64,000 bases of DNA from Sphingobacterium sp. JB170 (GTDB taxonomy: Bacteria; Bacteroidota; Bacteroidia; Sphingobacteriales; Sphingobacteriaceae). Below, piece after piece: positions 29,742 to 39,247 of this stretch (its first letter is position 1; each line of letters starts with the position of its first letter). Position numbers and translations under genes: made by a program. The DNA is taken from positions 248,001 to 312,000 of the forward strand of contig NZ_FUKU01000026.1 of the NCBI RefSeq assembly GCF_900163865.1, written 5' to 3'. The notes beneath the pieces are model-generated. The model did not search any database and was not told where the DNA came from. It was given only the letters and a program-made list of their open reading frames with translations.

Positions 29742-29780
29742 AAAACTTAAGAAGGATAATACATATCTTTCTTAAGTTTT
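29742..29780 (-). terminator. Terminator-like hairpin between rpoB and rpoC
   Basis: AAAACTTAAGAA (29742-29753) and TTCTTAAGTTTT (29769-29780) form a perfect 12-bp stem with a 15-base loop. On the minus strand it runs into a U6 tract, and it lies wholly within the rpoB-rpoC gap. It has the form of an intrinsic terminator, so it probably acts as a partial attenuator, since rpoC must still be expressed. Confidence 0.65.
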
Positions 29781-29787
29781 CTGTGGA

Positions 29788-32700
29788 TTAATCTAATGTG
29801 ATATCTAAACCTAGACCACGTAACTCATGTACCAAGACATTGAAGGACTCCGGTACCGATGGTGTTGGAAGGTTATTACCTTTAACAATGGCCTCATATG
29901 TTTTAGCACGTCCAACGACGTCATCTGATTTCACTGTTAAGATCTCTTGGAGGATATTCGATGCACCAAATGCCTCTAGTGCCCAAACCTCCATCTCTCC
30001 AAAACGTTGACCACCGAACTGCGCTTTACCACCCAACGGCTGCTGCGTAATTAACGAGTATGGTCCTATCGAACGAGCGTGCATTTTATCATCCACCATG
30101 TGACCTAATTTCAACATGTAGATTACACCAACCGTTGTCGGTTGATCAAAACGCTCACCTGTTAAACCATTGTACAAATACGTACGTCCAGAAATAGGTA
30201 GTTCTGCCTTTGCAATCCATTCCTCTACTTGGTCCATTTCAGCACCATCAAAGATTGGCGTAGCGAACTTCATACCTAATTTTAATCCGGCCCAACCTAA
30301 CACAGTTTCGTAAATTTGTCCAAGGTTCATACGCGAAGGAACGCCTAATGGATTCAATACGATATCAACCGGAGTTCCGTCATCTAGGAAAGGCATATCT
30401 TCGTCGCGTACAATACGCGCAACGATACCTTTATTACCGTGACGACCAGCCATCTTATCCCCAACACGAAGCTTACGTTTTTTAGCAACATATACTTTCG
30501 CCATTTGGACGATACCAGAAGGAAGTTCATCCCCTACAGAAATCGCAAATTTATCACGTTTGAACGCACCCAACTCCTCATTAAACTTAATGTTATAGAA
30601 GTGTAATGATAATTTGATAAGTTCATTTTTATCTTCATCAGTTGTCCATCCAGTCGGGTTAATATGAGCGTAATCAAGATCCGTAAGGATCTTCTGGGTA
30701 AACTTCGCCCCTTTAGGAACGAGTAACTCTCTATATACGTTAAATACACCCTGACTAGTTTTACCATTTACGATCGTAAATAATTTATCAACTAGACGTT
30801 CTTTTAATATTTTGACAGCTCTATCGTGTGCTACTTCAAGTTTCTCAAGTGCTTTCTTCTCGACATCTTTCGACATCTTCTTAGCCCGCGAGAATAGCTT
30901 CGTATCAATTACGACACCTTTTAATGATGGTGAAGCTTTCAACGATGCGTCTTTGACGTCACCCGCTTTGTCCCCGAAGATAGCGCGTAATAATTTTTCC
31001 TCAGGAGAAGGGTCAGATTCACCTTTCGGCGTAATTTTACCAATTAAAATATCTCCACCGTTCACCTCCGCACCTACGCGAATAATACCGTTCTCGTCAA
31101 GGTCTTTAGTAGCCTCTTCTGAAACGTTAGGGATATCGGAAGTCAATTCTTCCTCCCCACGTTTTGTATCACGAACTTCAAGTTCAAACTCTTCAATGTG
31201 TAACGAAGTAAATAAATCTTCCGATACAACACGCTCAGAGATCACAATAGCATCCTCAAAATTATATCCTTGCCAAGGCATAAAGGCTACCTTCAGGTTA
31301 CGCCCTAAAGCCAACTCGCCATTCTCGGTAGCATAACCTTCACACAACACCTGCCCTTGTATAACCTTATCGCCTTTCACCACAATCGGCTTCAAGTTAA
31401 TACAGGTATTCTGGTTCGTTTTCTTAAACTTCGTTAAATGATAAGTACTCACATCGTCATCGAAAGAAACTAAACGATCATCATCGGTACGTTCGTAACG
31501 AATCTTAATCTCGTTCGCATCGACATACTCTACTACACCATTGCGCTCAGCATTAATCAATGTACGTGAATCAGATGCAACTCTCGCTTCTAGTCCGGTA
31601 CCCACGATTGGTGCGCTTGGACGTAACAAAGGAACTGCTTGACGTTGCATGTTTGACCCCATCAACGCTCTATTGGCATCATCATGTTCCAAGAATGGAA
31701 TCAGCGAGGCGGCAATAGACGTAATCTGGTTCGGTGCAATATCCATATAATCCAAAAGTTCTGGCTCGATTACTGGAAAGTCACCCTCATACCTGGCCTT
31801 AACCTTCGGATCTAAAAAGTTTCCTTTGTCATCATATAGTGCATTTGCTTGCGCAATTGTCTTATCATCCTCGTCTTCGGCAGAAAGATAAACCACTGGT
31901 TCATCGACAACAACCTTTCCGTCTCTAACTTTACGATAAGGTGTCTCAATAAATCCTAAATTATTAATCTTCGCGTGTACGGCTAACGAAGAAATCAAAC
32001 CAATGTTCGGTCCCTCCGGCGTTTCAATTGTACATAAACGACCATAATGAGTGTAATGCACGTCACGTACTTCGAAACCAGCACGTTCACGTGAAAGACC
32101 ACCTGGCCCTAACGCTGATAAACGACGTTTGTGTGTGATTTCCGCTAATGGATTGGTTTGATCCATAAATTGCGAAAGTTGGTTCGTACCAAAGAACGAA
32201 TTAATCACAGACGACAATGTACGTGCGTTAATTAAGTCGGTCGGTGTAAACACTTCATTGTCACGAATATTCATACGTTCCCGTATAGTACGAGCCATAC
32301 GAGATAGACCAACGCCAAATTGTGCATAAAGCTGTTCACCTACTGTACGAACGCGACGATTCGATAAGTGGTCAATATCATCGACCTCAGCTTTAGAATT
32401 GATCAAATTGATCAAATATTTTACAATAGCAATTATATCTTGACGCGTAAGTACTTTCGTGTCATCCGCCGTATCTAACACTAATTTACGATTAATACGG
32501 TAACGACCGACATCACCTAAATCATAACGTTTGTCCGAGAAGAACAAACGGTCAATAATACCGCGCGCAGTTTCCTCATCAGGTGGTTCCGCGTTACGCA
32601 ATTGCCTGTAGATATGTTCAACGGCCTCCTTTTCAGAGTTCGAGGTATCCTTTTGTAAAGTATTATATATAATCGAGTAATCCGCATTGTTCGATGCATC

Positions 32701-33597
32701 TTCTTTCGCAAGGATAATTGACTTTACCCCAGCATCGATGATCATTTCGATATGGTCTTCCTCTAATACTGTTTCACGTTCTAAGATGATTTCGTTACGA
32801 TCGATAGATACCACTTCACCGGTATCCTCGTCCACAAAATCTTCCACCCATTTCTTTAATACCCTTGCCGCTAAACGACGACCGACGTATTTTTTAAGAC
32901 CAGATTTACTCACTTTAACCTCATCTGCGAGATCGAATAGTTCTAAGATATCTTTATCAGAATCATATCCAATTGCGCGTAACAAAGTAGTAACTGGGAA
33001 TTTCTTTTTACGGTCGATATACGCATACATCACATTGTTAACGTCCGTAGCGAATTCGATCCAAGATCCTTTAAAAGGAATTACCCTTGCAGAATAAAGT
33101 TTAGTACCATTTGTGTGTCTACTCTGACCGAAGAACACCCCAGGAGAACGGTGCAACTGAGAGACAATTACGCGTTCTGCACCATTGATAACAAACGTAC
33201 CTTTTGGTGTCATATACGGGATTGTACCTAAGTATACATCCTGAACAATAGTTTCGAAATCTTCGTGTTCTTCATCATTACAAGACAACTTCAATTTAGC
33301 TTTTAAAGGCACGCTGTAAGTCAGACCACGTTCTATACACTCACGTATATCATAACGAGGGGGATCAATAAAATAATCCAAAAACTCTAGCACAAAGATG
33401 TTTCTTGAATCAGAAATAGGGAAGTTTTCTGCGAAAACCTTGAACAGCCCTTCCTGATGGCGATTGTCAGAAGTAGTTTCTAACTGAAAAAACTCCTTGA
33501 AAGATTGCAATTGTACGCCCAAAAAGTCAGGATAATCAATGACCTTCTTACTTGTCGCAAAATTCACTCTTTCGTTTTGAATATTATTGTTTGCCAA
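29788..33597 (-). CDS. rpoB: RNA polymerase beta subunit
   Basis: The 1269-residue catalytic subunit carries all main landmarks: the rifampicin region ([13 protein letters not shown] followed by [13 protein letters not shown]), [10 protein letters not shown], and the C-terminal [13 protein letters not shown] and [32 protein letters not shown]-type blocks. The residues equivalent to E. coli Asp516, His526 and Ser531 are the susceptible forms. It follows rplL with a 161-bp gap that contains a hairpin. Confidence 0.99.
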   Translation of the reverse strand: MANNNIQNERVNFATSKKVIDYPDFLGVQLQSFKEFFQLETTSDNRHQEGLFKVFAENFPISDSRNIFVLEFLDYFIDPPRYDIRECIERGLTYSVPLKAKLKLSCNDEEHEDFETIVQDVYLGTIPYMTPKGTFVINGAERVIVSQLHRSPGVFFGQSRHTNGTKLYSARVIPFKGSWIEFATDVNNVMYAYIDRKKKFPVTTLLRAIGYDSDKDILELFDLADEVKVSKSGLKKYVGRRLAARVLKKWVEDFVDEDTGEVVSIDRNEIILERETVLEEDHIEMIIDAGVKSIILAKEDASNNADYSIIYNTLQKDTSNSEKEAVEHIYRQLRNAEPPDEETARGIIDRLFFSDKRYDLGDVGRYRINRKLVLDTADDTKVLTRQDIIAIVKYLINLINSKAEVDDIDHLSNRRVRTVGEQLYAQFGVGLSRMARTIRERMNIRDNEVFTPTDLINARTLSSVINSFFGTNQLSQFMDQTNPLAEITHKRRLSALGPGGLSRERAGFEVRDVHYTHYGRLCTIETPEGPNIGLISSLAVHAKINNLGFIETPYRKVRDGKVVVDEPVVYLSAEDEDDKTIAQANALYDDKGNFLDPKVKARYEGDFPVIEPELLDYMDIAPNQITSIAASLIPFLEHDDANRALMGSNMQRQAVPLLRPSAPIVGTGLEARVASDSRTLINAERNGVVEYVDANEIKIRYERTDDDRLVSFDDDVSTYHLTKFKKTNQNTCINLKPIVVKGDKVIQGQVLCEGYATENGELALGRNLKVAFMPWQGYNFEDAIVISERVVSEDLFTSLHIEEFELEVRDTKRGEEELTSDIPNVSEEATKDLDENGIIRVGAEVNGGDILIGKITPKGESDPSPEEKLLRAIFGDKAGDVKDASLKASPSLKGVVIDTKLFSRAKKMSKDVEKKALEKLEVAHDRAVKILKERLVDKLFTIVNGKTSQGVFNVYRELLVPKGAKFTQKILTDLDYAHINPTGWTTDEDKNELIKLSLHFYNIKFNEELGAFKRDKFAISVGDELPSGIVQMAKVYVAKKRKLRVGDKMAGRHGNKGIVARIVRDEDMPFLDDGTPVDIVLNPLGVPSRMNLGQIYETVLGWAGLKLGMKFATPIFDGAEMDQVEEWIAKAELPISGRTYLYNGLTGERFDQPTTVGVIYMLKLGHMVDDKMHARSIGPYSLITQQPLGGKAQFGGQRFGEMEVWALEAFGASNILQEILTVKSDDVVGRAKTYEAIVKGNNLPTPSVPESFNVLVHELRGLGLDITLD

Positions 33598-33700
33598 GGG
33601 AATAAGTATTTTAGTTTAAAAAAACTGAGCCAATATGCTGTTTCACGTATTCATCAAATGTCAGCATCCATTTGACACATGTAATAATATAAATAGGAAT

Positions 33701-33729
33701 AGACTCTGACAAATTTATTGACAGAGTCT
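33701..33729 (-). terminator. Hairpin between rplL and rpoB, possible attenuator
   Basis: AGACTCTG (33701-33708) and CAGAGTCT (33722-33729) pair with a 13-base AT-rich loop. No U-tract follows. In E. coli the rplL-rpoB gap holds an attenuator and an RNase III site; an analogous role here is inference. Confidence 0.45.
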
Positions 33730-33758
33730 AAACCTTTGAGGTGCTTTAATATGTGAGA

Positions 33759-34136
33759 TTACTTGATCTCAACAACAGCTCCAGCTTCTTCCAATTGTTT
33801 TTTCAAAGCTTCTGCTTCGTCTTTAGTAACACCTGATTTTAATTCTTTCGGTGCTGCGTCAACTAGATCTTTAGCTTCTTTCAATCCTAAACCAGCTAAA
33901 TCTTTTACTAATTTAACTACGGCCAATTTCGAACCACCAGCTTCTTTCAAGATAACATCGAAAGATGTTTTCTCTTCTGCAGCAGCGTTTTCGCCACCAG
34001 CTGCTGGACCTGCAACTGCAACTGCAGCCGCAGCAGGCTCGATACCGTACTCGTCTTTTAAGATATCAGCTAATTCTTTAACTTCTTTTACTGTTAAGTT
34101 AACTAACTGTTCAGCAAGTTGTTTTAAATCTGCCAT
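33759..34136 (-). CDS. rplL: Ribosomal protein L7/L12
   Basis: A 125-residue acidic stalk protein with the N-terminal dimerisation helix ([22 protein letters not shown]), an alanine-rich hinge (about 33-52) and the conserved C-terminal factor-binding domain ([25 protein letters not shown] in part). Several copies bind L10 and recruit translation GTPases. It lies 73 bp after rplJ. The long frame on the opposite strand is a by-product of its alanine-rich composition. Confidence 0.98.
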   Translation of the reverse strand: MADLKQLAEQLVNLTVKEVKELADILKDEYGIEPAAAAVAVAGPAAGGENAAAEEKTSFDVILKEAGGSKLAVVKLVKDLAGLGLKEAKDLVDAAPKELKSGVTKDEAEALKKQLEEAGAVVEIK

Positions 34137-34209
34137 TTTATTTTGAATTTTTGAATGTACTTAAATAATAATTGTTAAATCACGAACTCCATATTTATAG
34201 AGGTGTTCG

Positions 34210-34728
34210 TTAACCTCTTTCTTCTAAAGCTTTTACTAATCCAGAAATCGTATTTCCACCCGACTGAAGTGCTGAAATAACATTTTTCGCTGGAGATTGT
34301 AGTAATGCGATAACATCTGCAACAAGTTCCTCTTTCGATTTCAAAGAAACTAATGCGTTCAATTGATCATCACCTACGAAAGCAGTCTCTTGAATATAAG
34401 CTGCTTTTAAAACCGGCTTATCACCTGATTTACGTAATTCTTTGATCAACTTCGCTGGTGCATTACCAGTTTCAGAGAACATCAATGTAGTAGCACCCTT
34501 AAGTACGCTACGAAGTTCTTCTGAGTCAATTCCTGCTTCGGTCAATGCTTTCTCGATCAAAGTGTTTTTAGCCACTAGGATCTCGATATCATTCTCAAAA
34601 CATTTACGACGAATGTTATTTACTTTCTCAACAGACAATTCAGCAGTGTCAGTAATATAGAAATTACCGTACGATTTAATCTGCTCGGCCAAAGCTTGAA
34701 CAATTTCTTGTTTTTCTTCTTTTCTCAT
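34210..34728 (-). CDS. rplJ: Ribosomal protein L10
   Basis: The 172-residue stalk base protein carries the family pattern REEKQEIVQALAEQ and VAKNTLIEKAL. It binds 23S rRNA and L7/L12 dimers. It begins 2 bp after the rplA stop, so the long L10-binding leader found upstream of rplJ in E. coli is absent here; autoregulation, if any, must act elsewhere. Confidence 0.98.
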   Translation of the reverse strand: MRKEEKQEIVQALAEQIKSYGNFYITDTAELSVEKVNNIRRKCFENDIEILVAKNTLIEKALTEAGIDSEELRSVLKGATTLMFSETGNAPAKLIKELRKSGDKPVLKAAYIQETAFVGDDQLNALVSLKSKEELVADVIALLQSPAKNVISALQSGGNTISGLVKALEERG

Positions 34729-34730
34729 GA

Positions 34731-35429
34731 TTAAATTCCCGCTACTGATTTAGTTTCAACATGAATGCCTGCACTCATTGTCGAAGAGATGTAAATACTC
34801 TTAAAGTACGTTCCCTTTGCGGCAGATGGTTTCAAGCGTGAAAGTGTTTGTAACACCTCTAACGCGTTTTCATAGATCTTATCTGCTGTGAAGGACACTT
34901 TACCAACTGAAGTATGGATAATTCCTGTTTTATCGACTTTGAAATCAATCTTACCGCCTTTTACTTCGGTTACAGCTTTAGCTACATCTGTAGTAACTGT
35001 ACCCGTTTTAGGGTTAGGCATTAGGTTTCTAGGACCTAAAATACGTCCTAATTTACCAACTTTAGCCATAACACTTGGCATAGTAATAATGATATCAACG
35101 TCAGTCCAACCTCCTTCAATTTTGCTGATGTACTCATCAAGACCTACGTAATCGGCACCTGCTGCTTTAGCTTCTTCCTCCTTGTCAGGAGTACACAATA
35201 CTAAAACGCGAACAGTTTTACCGGTCCCGTGAGGTAATGTTGCAATACCACGAACCATTTGATTTGCTTTACGAGGATCCACGCCTAAACGAACGTCGAT
35301 ATCCACAGAAGCATCAAACTTGGTTGCAGTAATCTCTTTCACTAAAGCCGAAGCTTCTTGTAAAGAGTATGCTTTACCAGCTTCAATTTTGGATAGTGCC
35401 GCTTTTTGATTTTTTGTTAATCTAGCCAC
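34731..35429 (-). CDS. rplA: Ribosomal protein L1
   Basis: The 232-residue L1 has the typical MARLTKNQK start, two-domain layout and the conserved [19 protein letters not shown] segment (about 120-140). It binds the mobile L1 stalk of 23S rRNA near the E site and in many bacteria represses its own operon through the rplK leader. It follows rplK by 22 bp. Confidence 0.98.
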   Translation of the reverse strand: MARLTKNQKAALSKIEAGKAYSLQEASALVKEITATKFDASVDIDVRLGVDPRKANQMVRGIATLPHGTGKTVRVLVLCTPDKEEEAKAAGADYVGLDEYISKIEGGWTDVDIIITMPSVMAKVGKLGRILGPRNLMPNPKTGTVTTDVAKAVTEVKGGKIDFKVDKTGIIHTSVGKVSFTADKIYENALEVLQTLSRLKPSAAKGTYFKSIYISSTMSAGIHVETKSVAGI

Positions 35430-35451
35430 TTTCTTAAACTGATTTCGTTAA

Positions 35452-35895
35452 TTAATTTGTCCAAGGAGCATTACCTGACACGGTAATACCCATACTACGT
35501 GCTGTCCCAGCTACCATTTTCATAGCAGACTCTACAGTAAATGCATTCAAGTCAACCATTTTATCTTTCGCGATAACCTCAACTTGCTCCCATGAAAGAG
35601 AAGCAACCTTTTTACGGTTAGGCTCACCAGAACCACTCTTTAACTTAGCAGCATCTTTCAACTGCACGGCTACCGGAGGGGTTTTGATAATAAAATCAAA
35701 CGACTTGTCACTGTAAACTGTAATGACAACAGGCAATACTTGTCCTGGTTTGTCTTGCGTACGAGCGTTGAATTGCTTACAAAAATCCATAATATTCACA
35801 CCCTTAGCACCTAATGCAGGTCCTACTGGAGGAGATGGGTTTGCAGCACCGCCCTTTACTTGTAATTTTACTAACGCACTGACTTCTTTTGCCAT
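35452..35895 (-). CDS. rplK: Ribosomal protein L11
   Basis: The 147-residue L11 has [29 protein letters not shown] near the N-terminus (proline-rich thiostrepton-site domain) and the C-terminal rRNA-binding domain with AGTARSMGI. It organises the GTPase-associated region of 23S rRNA. A full -33/-7 promoter lies about 110 bases upstream, so this gene starts a new transcription unit running through rpoC. Confidence 0.98.
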   Translation of the reverse strand: MAKEVSALVKLQVKGGAANPSPPVGPALGAKGVNIMDFCKQFNARTQDKPGQVLPVVITVYSDKSFDFIIKTPPVAVQLKDAAKLKSGSGEPNRKKVASLSWEQVEVIAKDKMVDLNAFTVESAMKMVAGTARSMGITVSGNAPWTN

Positions 35896-36004
35896 TTTGT
35901 TTTGAATTTAATTGTTAAATGTTTGTTAGTAAGTTGGAAGCTTTAAACGTAACATTTATTTTCGTCAGGCGCAATGTACGGATACATTACAACCAAACGA
36001 GGTG

Positions 36005-36035
36005 CAAAGATATATAAAATATCCGAACTATACAA
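36005..36035 (-). promoter_or_regulatory. Promoter of rplK-rplA-rplJ-rplL-rpoB-rpoC
   Basis: On the minus strand TTG (36033-36035) precedes TATCTTTG (36005-36012) by 20 bases, a good Bacteroidota promoter. The leader is about 105 bases, long enough for a possible L1-binding site. Confidence 0.65.
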
Positions 36036-36096
36036 TGGTGAGGTCAATAAATTTCACGAAGTGTATGTTGAAGATATGATAAATGATTACAGACAC

Positions 36097-36121
36097 AAAA
36101 AAGGGCTCACGACCCTCTTTT
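36097..36121 (-). terminator. Second terminator-like hairpin after nusG
   Basis: An AAAAGAGGG/CCCTTTTTT stem with a short loop and one G-U pair, running into a U-tract on the minus strand. It lies upstream of the rplK promoter. Confidence 0.6.
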
Positions 36122-36151
36122 CCAACTCAATTATTAAGTGCGTGTAACACG

Positions 36152-36180
36152 CAAAAGCTCCCCATTAAACGGAGGAGCTC
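36152..36180 (-). terminator. Terminator immediately after nusG
   Basis: AGCTCC (36156-36161) and GGAGCT (36174-36179) form a stem followed by UUUUG on the minus strand, 5 bases after the nusG stop. With the hairpin at 36097 it separates secE-nusG from rplK. Confidence 0.6.
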
Positions 36181-36184
36181 AGTA

Positions 36185-36730
36185 TTATTCTTTTTCAACT
36201 TGCATGTAGTTCAGTTCAAGCGGCGTCTTACGACCAAACACTTTTACCATTACAGTAAGTTTCTTTTTATCTTCGTGAACCTCTTCAATTTCCCCTGTGA
36301 ACCCATTAAATGGCCCGTCATTCACTTTTACTGTCTCACCAACATAGAAAGCGACACTCATGCTTTCTCCTTGTTCAGCCATCTCGTCAACCTTACCTAA
36401 GATACGATTAACTTCTGCCGGACGTAACGGGATCGCGTTACCTGCTTTATCACCTAGAAATCCAATAACACTATTTATGTTTTTAATCGCATGTTCAATC
36501 TCACCGTCTAAAGCCGCTTCGATTAAAACATACCCTGGATAATAGTTACGCTCTTTAGCAACCTTTTTCCCATCACGCATTTGGTAGTACTTCTCCATTG
36601 GAATCAACACTTGGGGTACTAAATGCTGAATGCCTAAGCGACCAACTTCAGCTTCTACGTATTGCTTTACTTTGTTTTCTTTTCCACTAACGGCACGAAC
36701 TACATACCATTTTAACGATTGATCTGCCAT
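36185..36730 (-). CDS. nusG: Transcription termination/antitermination factor NusG
   Basis: The 181-residue NusG has the NGN domain (KWYVVRAVSGKENKVKQYVE at the start; GYVLIEA) and a C-terminal KOW domain (VKVNDGPFNGFTGEIEEV). It binds RNA polymerase, suppresses pausing and couples transcription to translation. It follows secE by 17 bp. Confidence 0.98.
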   Translation of the reverse strand: MADQSLKWYVVRAVSGKENKVKQYVEAEVGRLGIQHLVPQVLIPMEKYYQMRDGKKVAKERNYYPGYVLIEAALDGEIEHAIKNINSVIGFLGDKAGNAIPLRPAEVNRILGKVDEMAEQGESMSVAFYVGETVKVNDGPFNGFTGEIEEVHEDKKKLTVMVKVFGRKTPLELNYMQVEKE

Positions 36731-36747
36731 AAATTATAAATGATAAA

Positions 36748-36942
36748 TTAGGAAGTAATCCCGTACAATAACTCTAACAGATTACTTGAAGCTTTATCCA
36801 TTATAAATACGAGTAATGCAATAAGTAAAGACGCCACTAACACAACGACTGCGGAGTTTTGCAACTGAGACCAAGTTGGCCAAGTAACCTTTTCCGTAAC
36901 CTCGAGGTAGGACTCTTTAAAAAAATCAAGAACTTTAGCCAT
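36748..36942 (-). CDS. secE: Preprotein translocase subunit SecE
   Basis: A 64-residue single-span SecE of the short type. The amphipathic helix FFKESYLEVTEKVTWPTWSQL precedes one membrane helix (about 30-52). It clamps SecY in the inner-membrane translocon. It starts 23 bp after tRNA-Trp and is followed by nusG, the order conserved across bacteria. Confidence 0.96.
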   Translation of the reverse strand: MAKVLDFFKESYLEVTEKVTWPTWSQLQNSAVVVLVASLLIALLVFIMDKASSNLLELLYGITS

Positions 36943-36965
36943 TTCAGTTTTCCTAAATTATTTTG

Positions 36966-37036
36966 CACGGGCACCAGGACTCGAACCCAGACCAAAGGTT
37001 TTGGAGACCTTCGTTCTACCTTTAAACTATGCCCGT
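36966..37036 (-). tRNA. tRNA-Trp (anticodon CCA)
   Basis: A 71-base cloverleaf with acceptor stem ACGGGCA/TGCCCGT, G discriminator and anticodon loop CTCCAAA. The 3' CCA is not encoded. It lies between tuf and secE and is probably cotranscribed with secE-nusG from the promoter just upstream. Confidence 0.95.
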
Positions 37037-37055
37037 GTAAAGTTGTTTACTGCTG

Positions 37056-37087
37056 CAAATATAGCGTTTAGCTGGTATCAGAGCAAA
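37056..37087 (-). promoter_or_regulatory. Promoter of tRNA-Trp, secE and nusG
   Basis: TTTG (37084-37087) is followed after 20 bases by TATATTTG (37056-37063) on the minus strand, a full consensus promoter. The predicted start near 37050 is about 14 bases before the tRNA. Confidence 0.75.
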
Positions 37088-37130
37088 TATTATTTGTTTT
37101 TTTTTAGTCTTTTTGAATACTATGGTCATG

Positions 37131-37171
37131 AAGAAAAACAAGCTAATCAGCATCAGCCAATTAGCTTGTTT
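37131..37171 (-). terminator. Terminator of tuf
   Basis: AAACAAGCTAAT (37136-37147) and ATTAGCTTGTTT (37160-37171) form a perfect 12-bp stem with a 12-base loop, followed by a U-rich tail on the minus strand, 23 bases after the tuf stop. Confidence 0.85.
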
Positions 37172-37194
37172 CTATAGTAGTTCAATCAAAAAGA

Positions 37195-38382
37195 TTAAGC
37201 TGTAATCTCAGTTACCTGACCAGCACCTACGGTTCTACCACCTTCACGGATAGCAAAACGTAAACCTTTTTCCATTGCGATCGCGTTAATCAATTTAACA
37301 GAGATAGTAACGTTATCACCTGGCATAACCATTTCAGTTCCTTCAGGTAAAGAAATCTCGCCAGTTACATCTGTCGTACGGAAATAGAATTGAGGACGGT
37401 ATTTGTTAAAGAATGGTGTGTGACGACCACCTTCAGCTTTAGATAATACATAAACCTCAGCTTTAAAGTCTGTGTGCGGAGTTACAGTACCTGGTTTACA
37501 GATAACCATACCACGACGGATATCAGTTTTCTCAATACCACGTAACAATAACCCTACGTTATCACCTGCTTCACCGTAATCTAAAATTTTACGGAACATC
37601 TCAACACCTGTTACTGTAGATTTTAAGTTCTCAGCACCCATACCCAATAATTCAACTGGGTCACCAGAGTTGATCACACCTCTTTCGATACGTCCAGTTG
37701 CAACTGTACCACGACCAGTGATAGAGAATACGTCCTCGATAGGCATCAAGAAAGGTAGTTCAGTCAAACGCGGTGGAATTGGAATGTAGTTATCTACAGC
37801 ATCCATTAATTCCATGATTTTATCAACCCACTCTTCTTCGCCATTTAAAGCTCCTAATGCAGAACCTCTAACTACAGGGATATCATCACCAGGGAATTCG
37901 TAGAATGATAATAACTCACGAACTTCCATTTCAACTAAGTCAAGCAATTCGGCATCATCCACTAAGTCAGTTTTGTTCATAAAAACAACTAGTGCAGGTA
38001 CACCTACCTGGCGAGCTAATAGAATGTGCTCACGAGTTTGAGGCATTGGACCGTCAGTAGCCGCAACTACGATGATCGCACCATCCATCTGTGCAGCACC
38101 AGTTACCATGTTTTTCACGTAATCGGCGTGACCTGGACAGTCAACGTGCGCATAGTGACGGTTCGCTGTTGAATACTCAACGTGTGAGGTATTGATTGTA
38201 ATACCACGCTCTTTTTCTTCAGGAGCAGAGTCAATTGAATCAAATGAACGAGCTTCTGACAAACCTTTATCAGCTAATACCTTTGTGATAGCAGCTGTAG
38301 TAGTTGTTTTACCGTGGTCAACGTGACCGATCGTACCAATGTTTAAGTGGGGCTTACTACGGTCAAATTTCTCTTTTGCCAT
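37195..38382 (-). CDS. tuf: Elongation factor Tu
   Basis: EF-Tu delivers aminoacyl-tRNA to the ribosome. The 395-residue protein has G1 GHVDHGKT (19-26), G2/switch region RGITI, G3 DCPGH, G4 NKTD and the beta-barrel domains 2 and 3 ending in [10 protein letters not shown]. The gene follows four tRNAs and has its own promoter and terminator, so it can be expressed independently. Confidence 0.99.
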   Translation of the reverse strand: MAKEKFDRSKPHLNIGTIGHVDHGKTTTTAAITKVLADKGLSEARSFDSIDSAPEEKERGITINTSHVEYSTANRHYAHVDCPGHADYVKNMVTGAAQMDGAIIVVAATDGPMPQTREHILLARQVGVPALVVFMNKTDLVDDAELLDLVEMEVRELLSFYEFPGDDIPVVRGSALGALNGEEEWVDKIMELMDAVDNYIPIPPRLTELPFLMPIEDVFSITGRGTVATGRIERGVINSGDPVELLGMGAENLKSTVTGVEMFRKILDYGEAGDNVGLLLRGIEKTDIRRGMVICKPGTVTPHTDFKAEVYVLSKAEGGRHTPFFNKYRPQFYFRTTDVTGEISLPEGTEMVMPGDNVTISVKLINAIAMEKGLRFAIREGGRTVGAGQVTEITA

Positions 38383-38429
38383 GTTTATGCGAATTAGTAA
38401 TTATAAAATATTTCTTATTTGTTCTCTTA

Positions 38430-38454
38430 CAAAAGTAAAAACTTTTTCAATACG

Positions 38455-38461
<7 letters not shown>
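38430..38461 (-). promoter_or_regulatory. Promoter of tuf, overlapping the tRNA-Thr 3' end
   Basis: TTTG (38458-38461) lies inside the acceptor stem of tRNA-Thr(GGT), with TACTTTTG (38430-38437) 20 bases downstream on the minus strand. The leader would be about 42 bases. The element allows tuf to be transcribed apart from the tRNAs. Confidence 0.65.
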
Positions 38462-38526
<65 letters not shown>

Positions 38527-38617
38527 TTTCTAAAAGCTTATTTACAGATAAATGCCTCCATCTTATTTTGAATATATTGACCAAAAAAGACAGAGACTTA
38601 ATCTAACGTTAAAATTG

Positions 38618-38690
38618 AGCGGAAGACGGGCTTCGAACCCGCAACCTATAGCTTGGAAGGCTATCGCTCTACCAATTGAGCTACTTCCGC
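38618..38690 (-). tRNA. tRNA-Gly (anticodon TCC)
   Basis: A 73-base cloverleaf, acceptor GCGGAAG/CTTCCGC, anticodon loop CTTCCAA, T-loop GGTTCGAAG. CCA is not encoded. Confidence 0.95.
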
Positions 38691-38750
38691 TTTTTGTCAC
38701 CATTTCGTTTTCTTAGTGCATAAGACAACGGTAAGTAACAAAGTTTAGTG

Positions 38751-38831
38751 TGGAGGGAGAAGGATTCGAACCTTCGAAGCCGAAGCAACGGATTTACAGT
38801 CCGTCCCATTTGACCGCTCTGGAACCCCTCC
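38751..38831 (-). tRNA. tRNA-Tyr (anticodon GTA)
   Basis: An 81-base class II tRNA with a long variable arm, acceptor GGAGGGG/TCCCTCC, A discriminator and anticodon loop CTGTAAA. G34 is a queuosine site, and queH lies in the same window. Confidence 0.95.
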
Positions 38832-38856
38832 ATACCTGCAAATAAATTGCATTTGG

Positions 38857-38929
<73 letters not shown>

Positions 38930-39111
38930 GTGTTTGTTAAAACTTTTTTAAAAACTCTCTTAAAGAACTTCTGTCTTTTTCAGACAGCGAGTGCAAAAAT
39001 CCAATTTACTTTTCATATTTGCAAGTTTTTTGAAAACTTTTTTTTATCGTGTTAAAGAACGCTTTCTTCATCAAAACCGAACCGTGTACCACCGTTTGAT
39101 TTTTGATGACG
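38930..39111 (-). other. Leader of the tRNA-tuf cluster
   Basis: About 178 bases lie between the predicted start and the first tRNA. The leader contains one small hairpin (CTGTCT 38971-38976 with AGACAG 38982-38987) and no reading frame I can support. Confidence 0.4.
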
Positions 39112-39141
39112 CAAAGATAGCGACAATGATGAAACTACAAA
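39112..39141 (-). promoter_or_regulatory. Promoter of the tRNA-Thr/Tyr/Gly/Thr cluster
   Basis: TTTG (39138-39141) followed after 18 bases by TATCTTTG (39112-39119) on the minus strand, a good match to the Bacteroidota consensus. Nothing else is recognised in 39142-39247, which also holds the upstream region of the divergent barrel gene. Confidence 0.65.
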
Positions 39142-39247
39142 AACATTTCGAAAAAAAATACAGCCTTTTTTATCATATACTTGATACGCAATGAAATAAT
39201 TTACATATTGCGCCGCCTTTTTAAAGCAGCAAAAAGATTAAATATTA

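Noticed and set aside
31900-32300. Possible rifampicin-resistance changes in rpoB
   Set aside because: The residues equivalent to E. coli positions 516, 526 and 531 are the susceptible forms.
33763-34146. Long open frame opposite rplL (about 127 codons, serine/alanine-rich)
   Set aside because: It mirrors the alanine- and lysine-rich rplL sequence, has no -7 box and resembles no family; a composition artefact.
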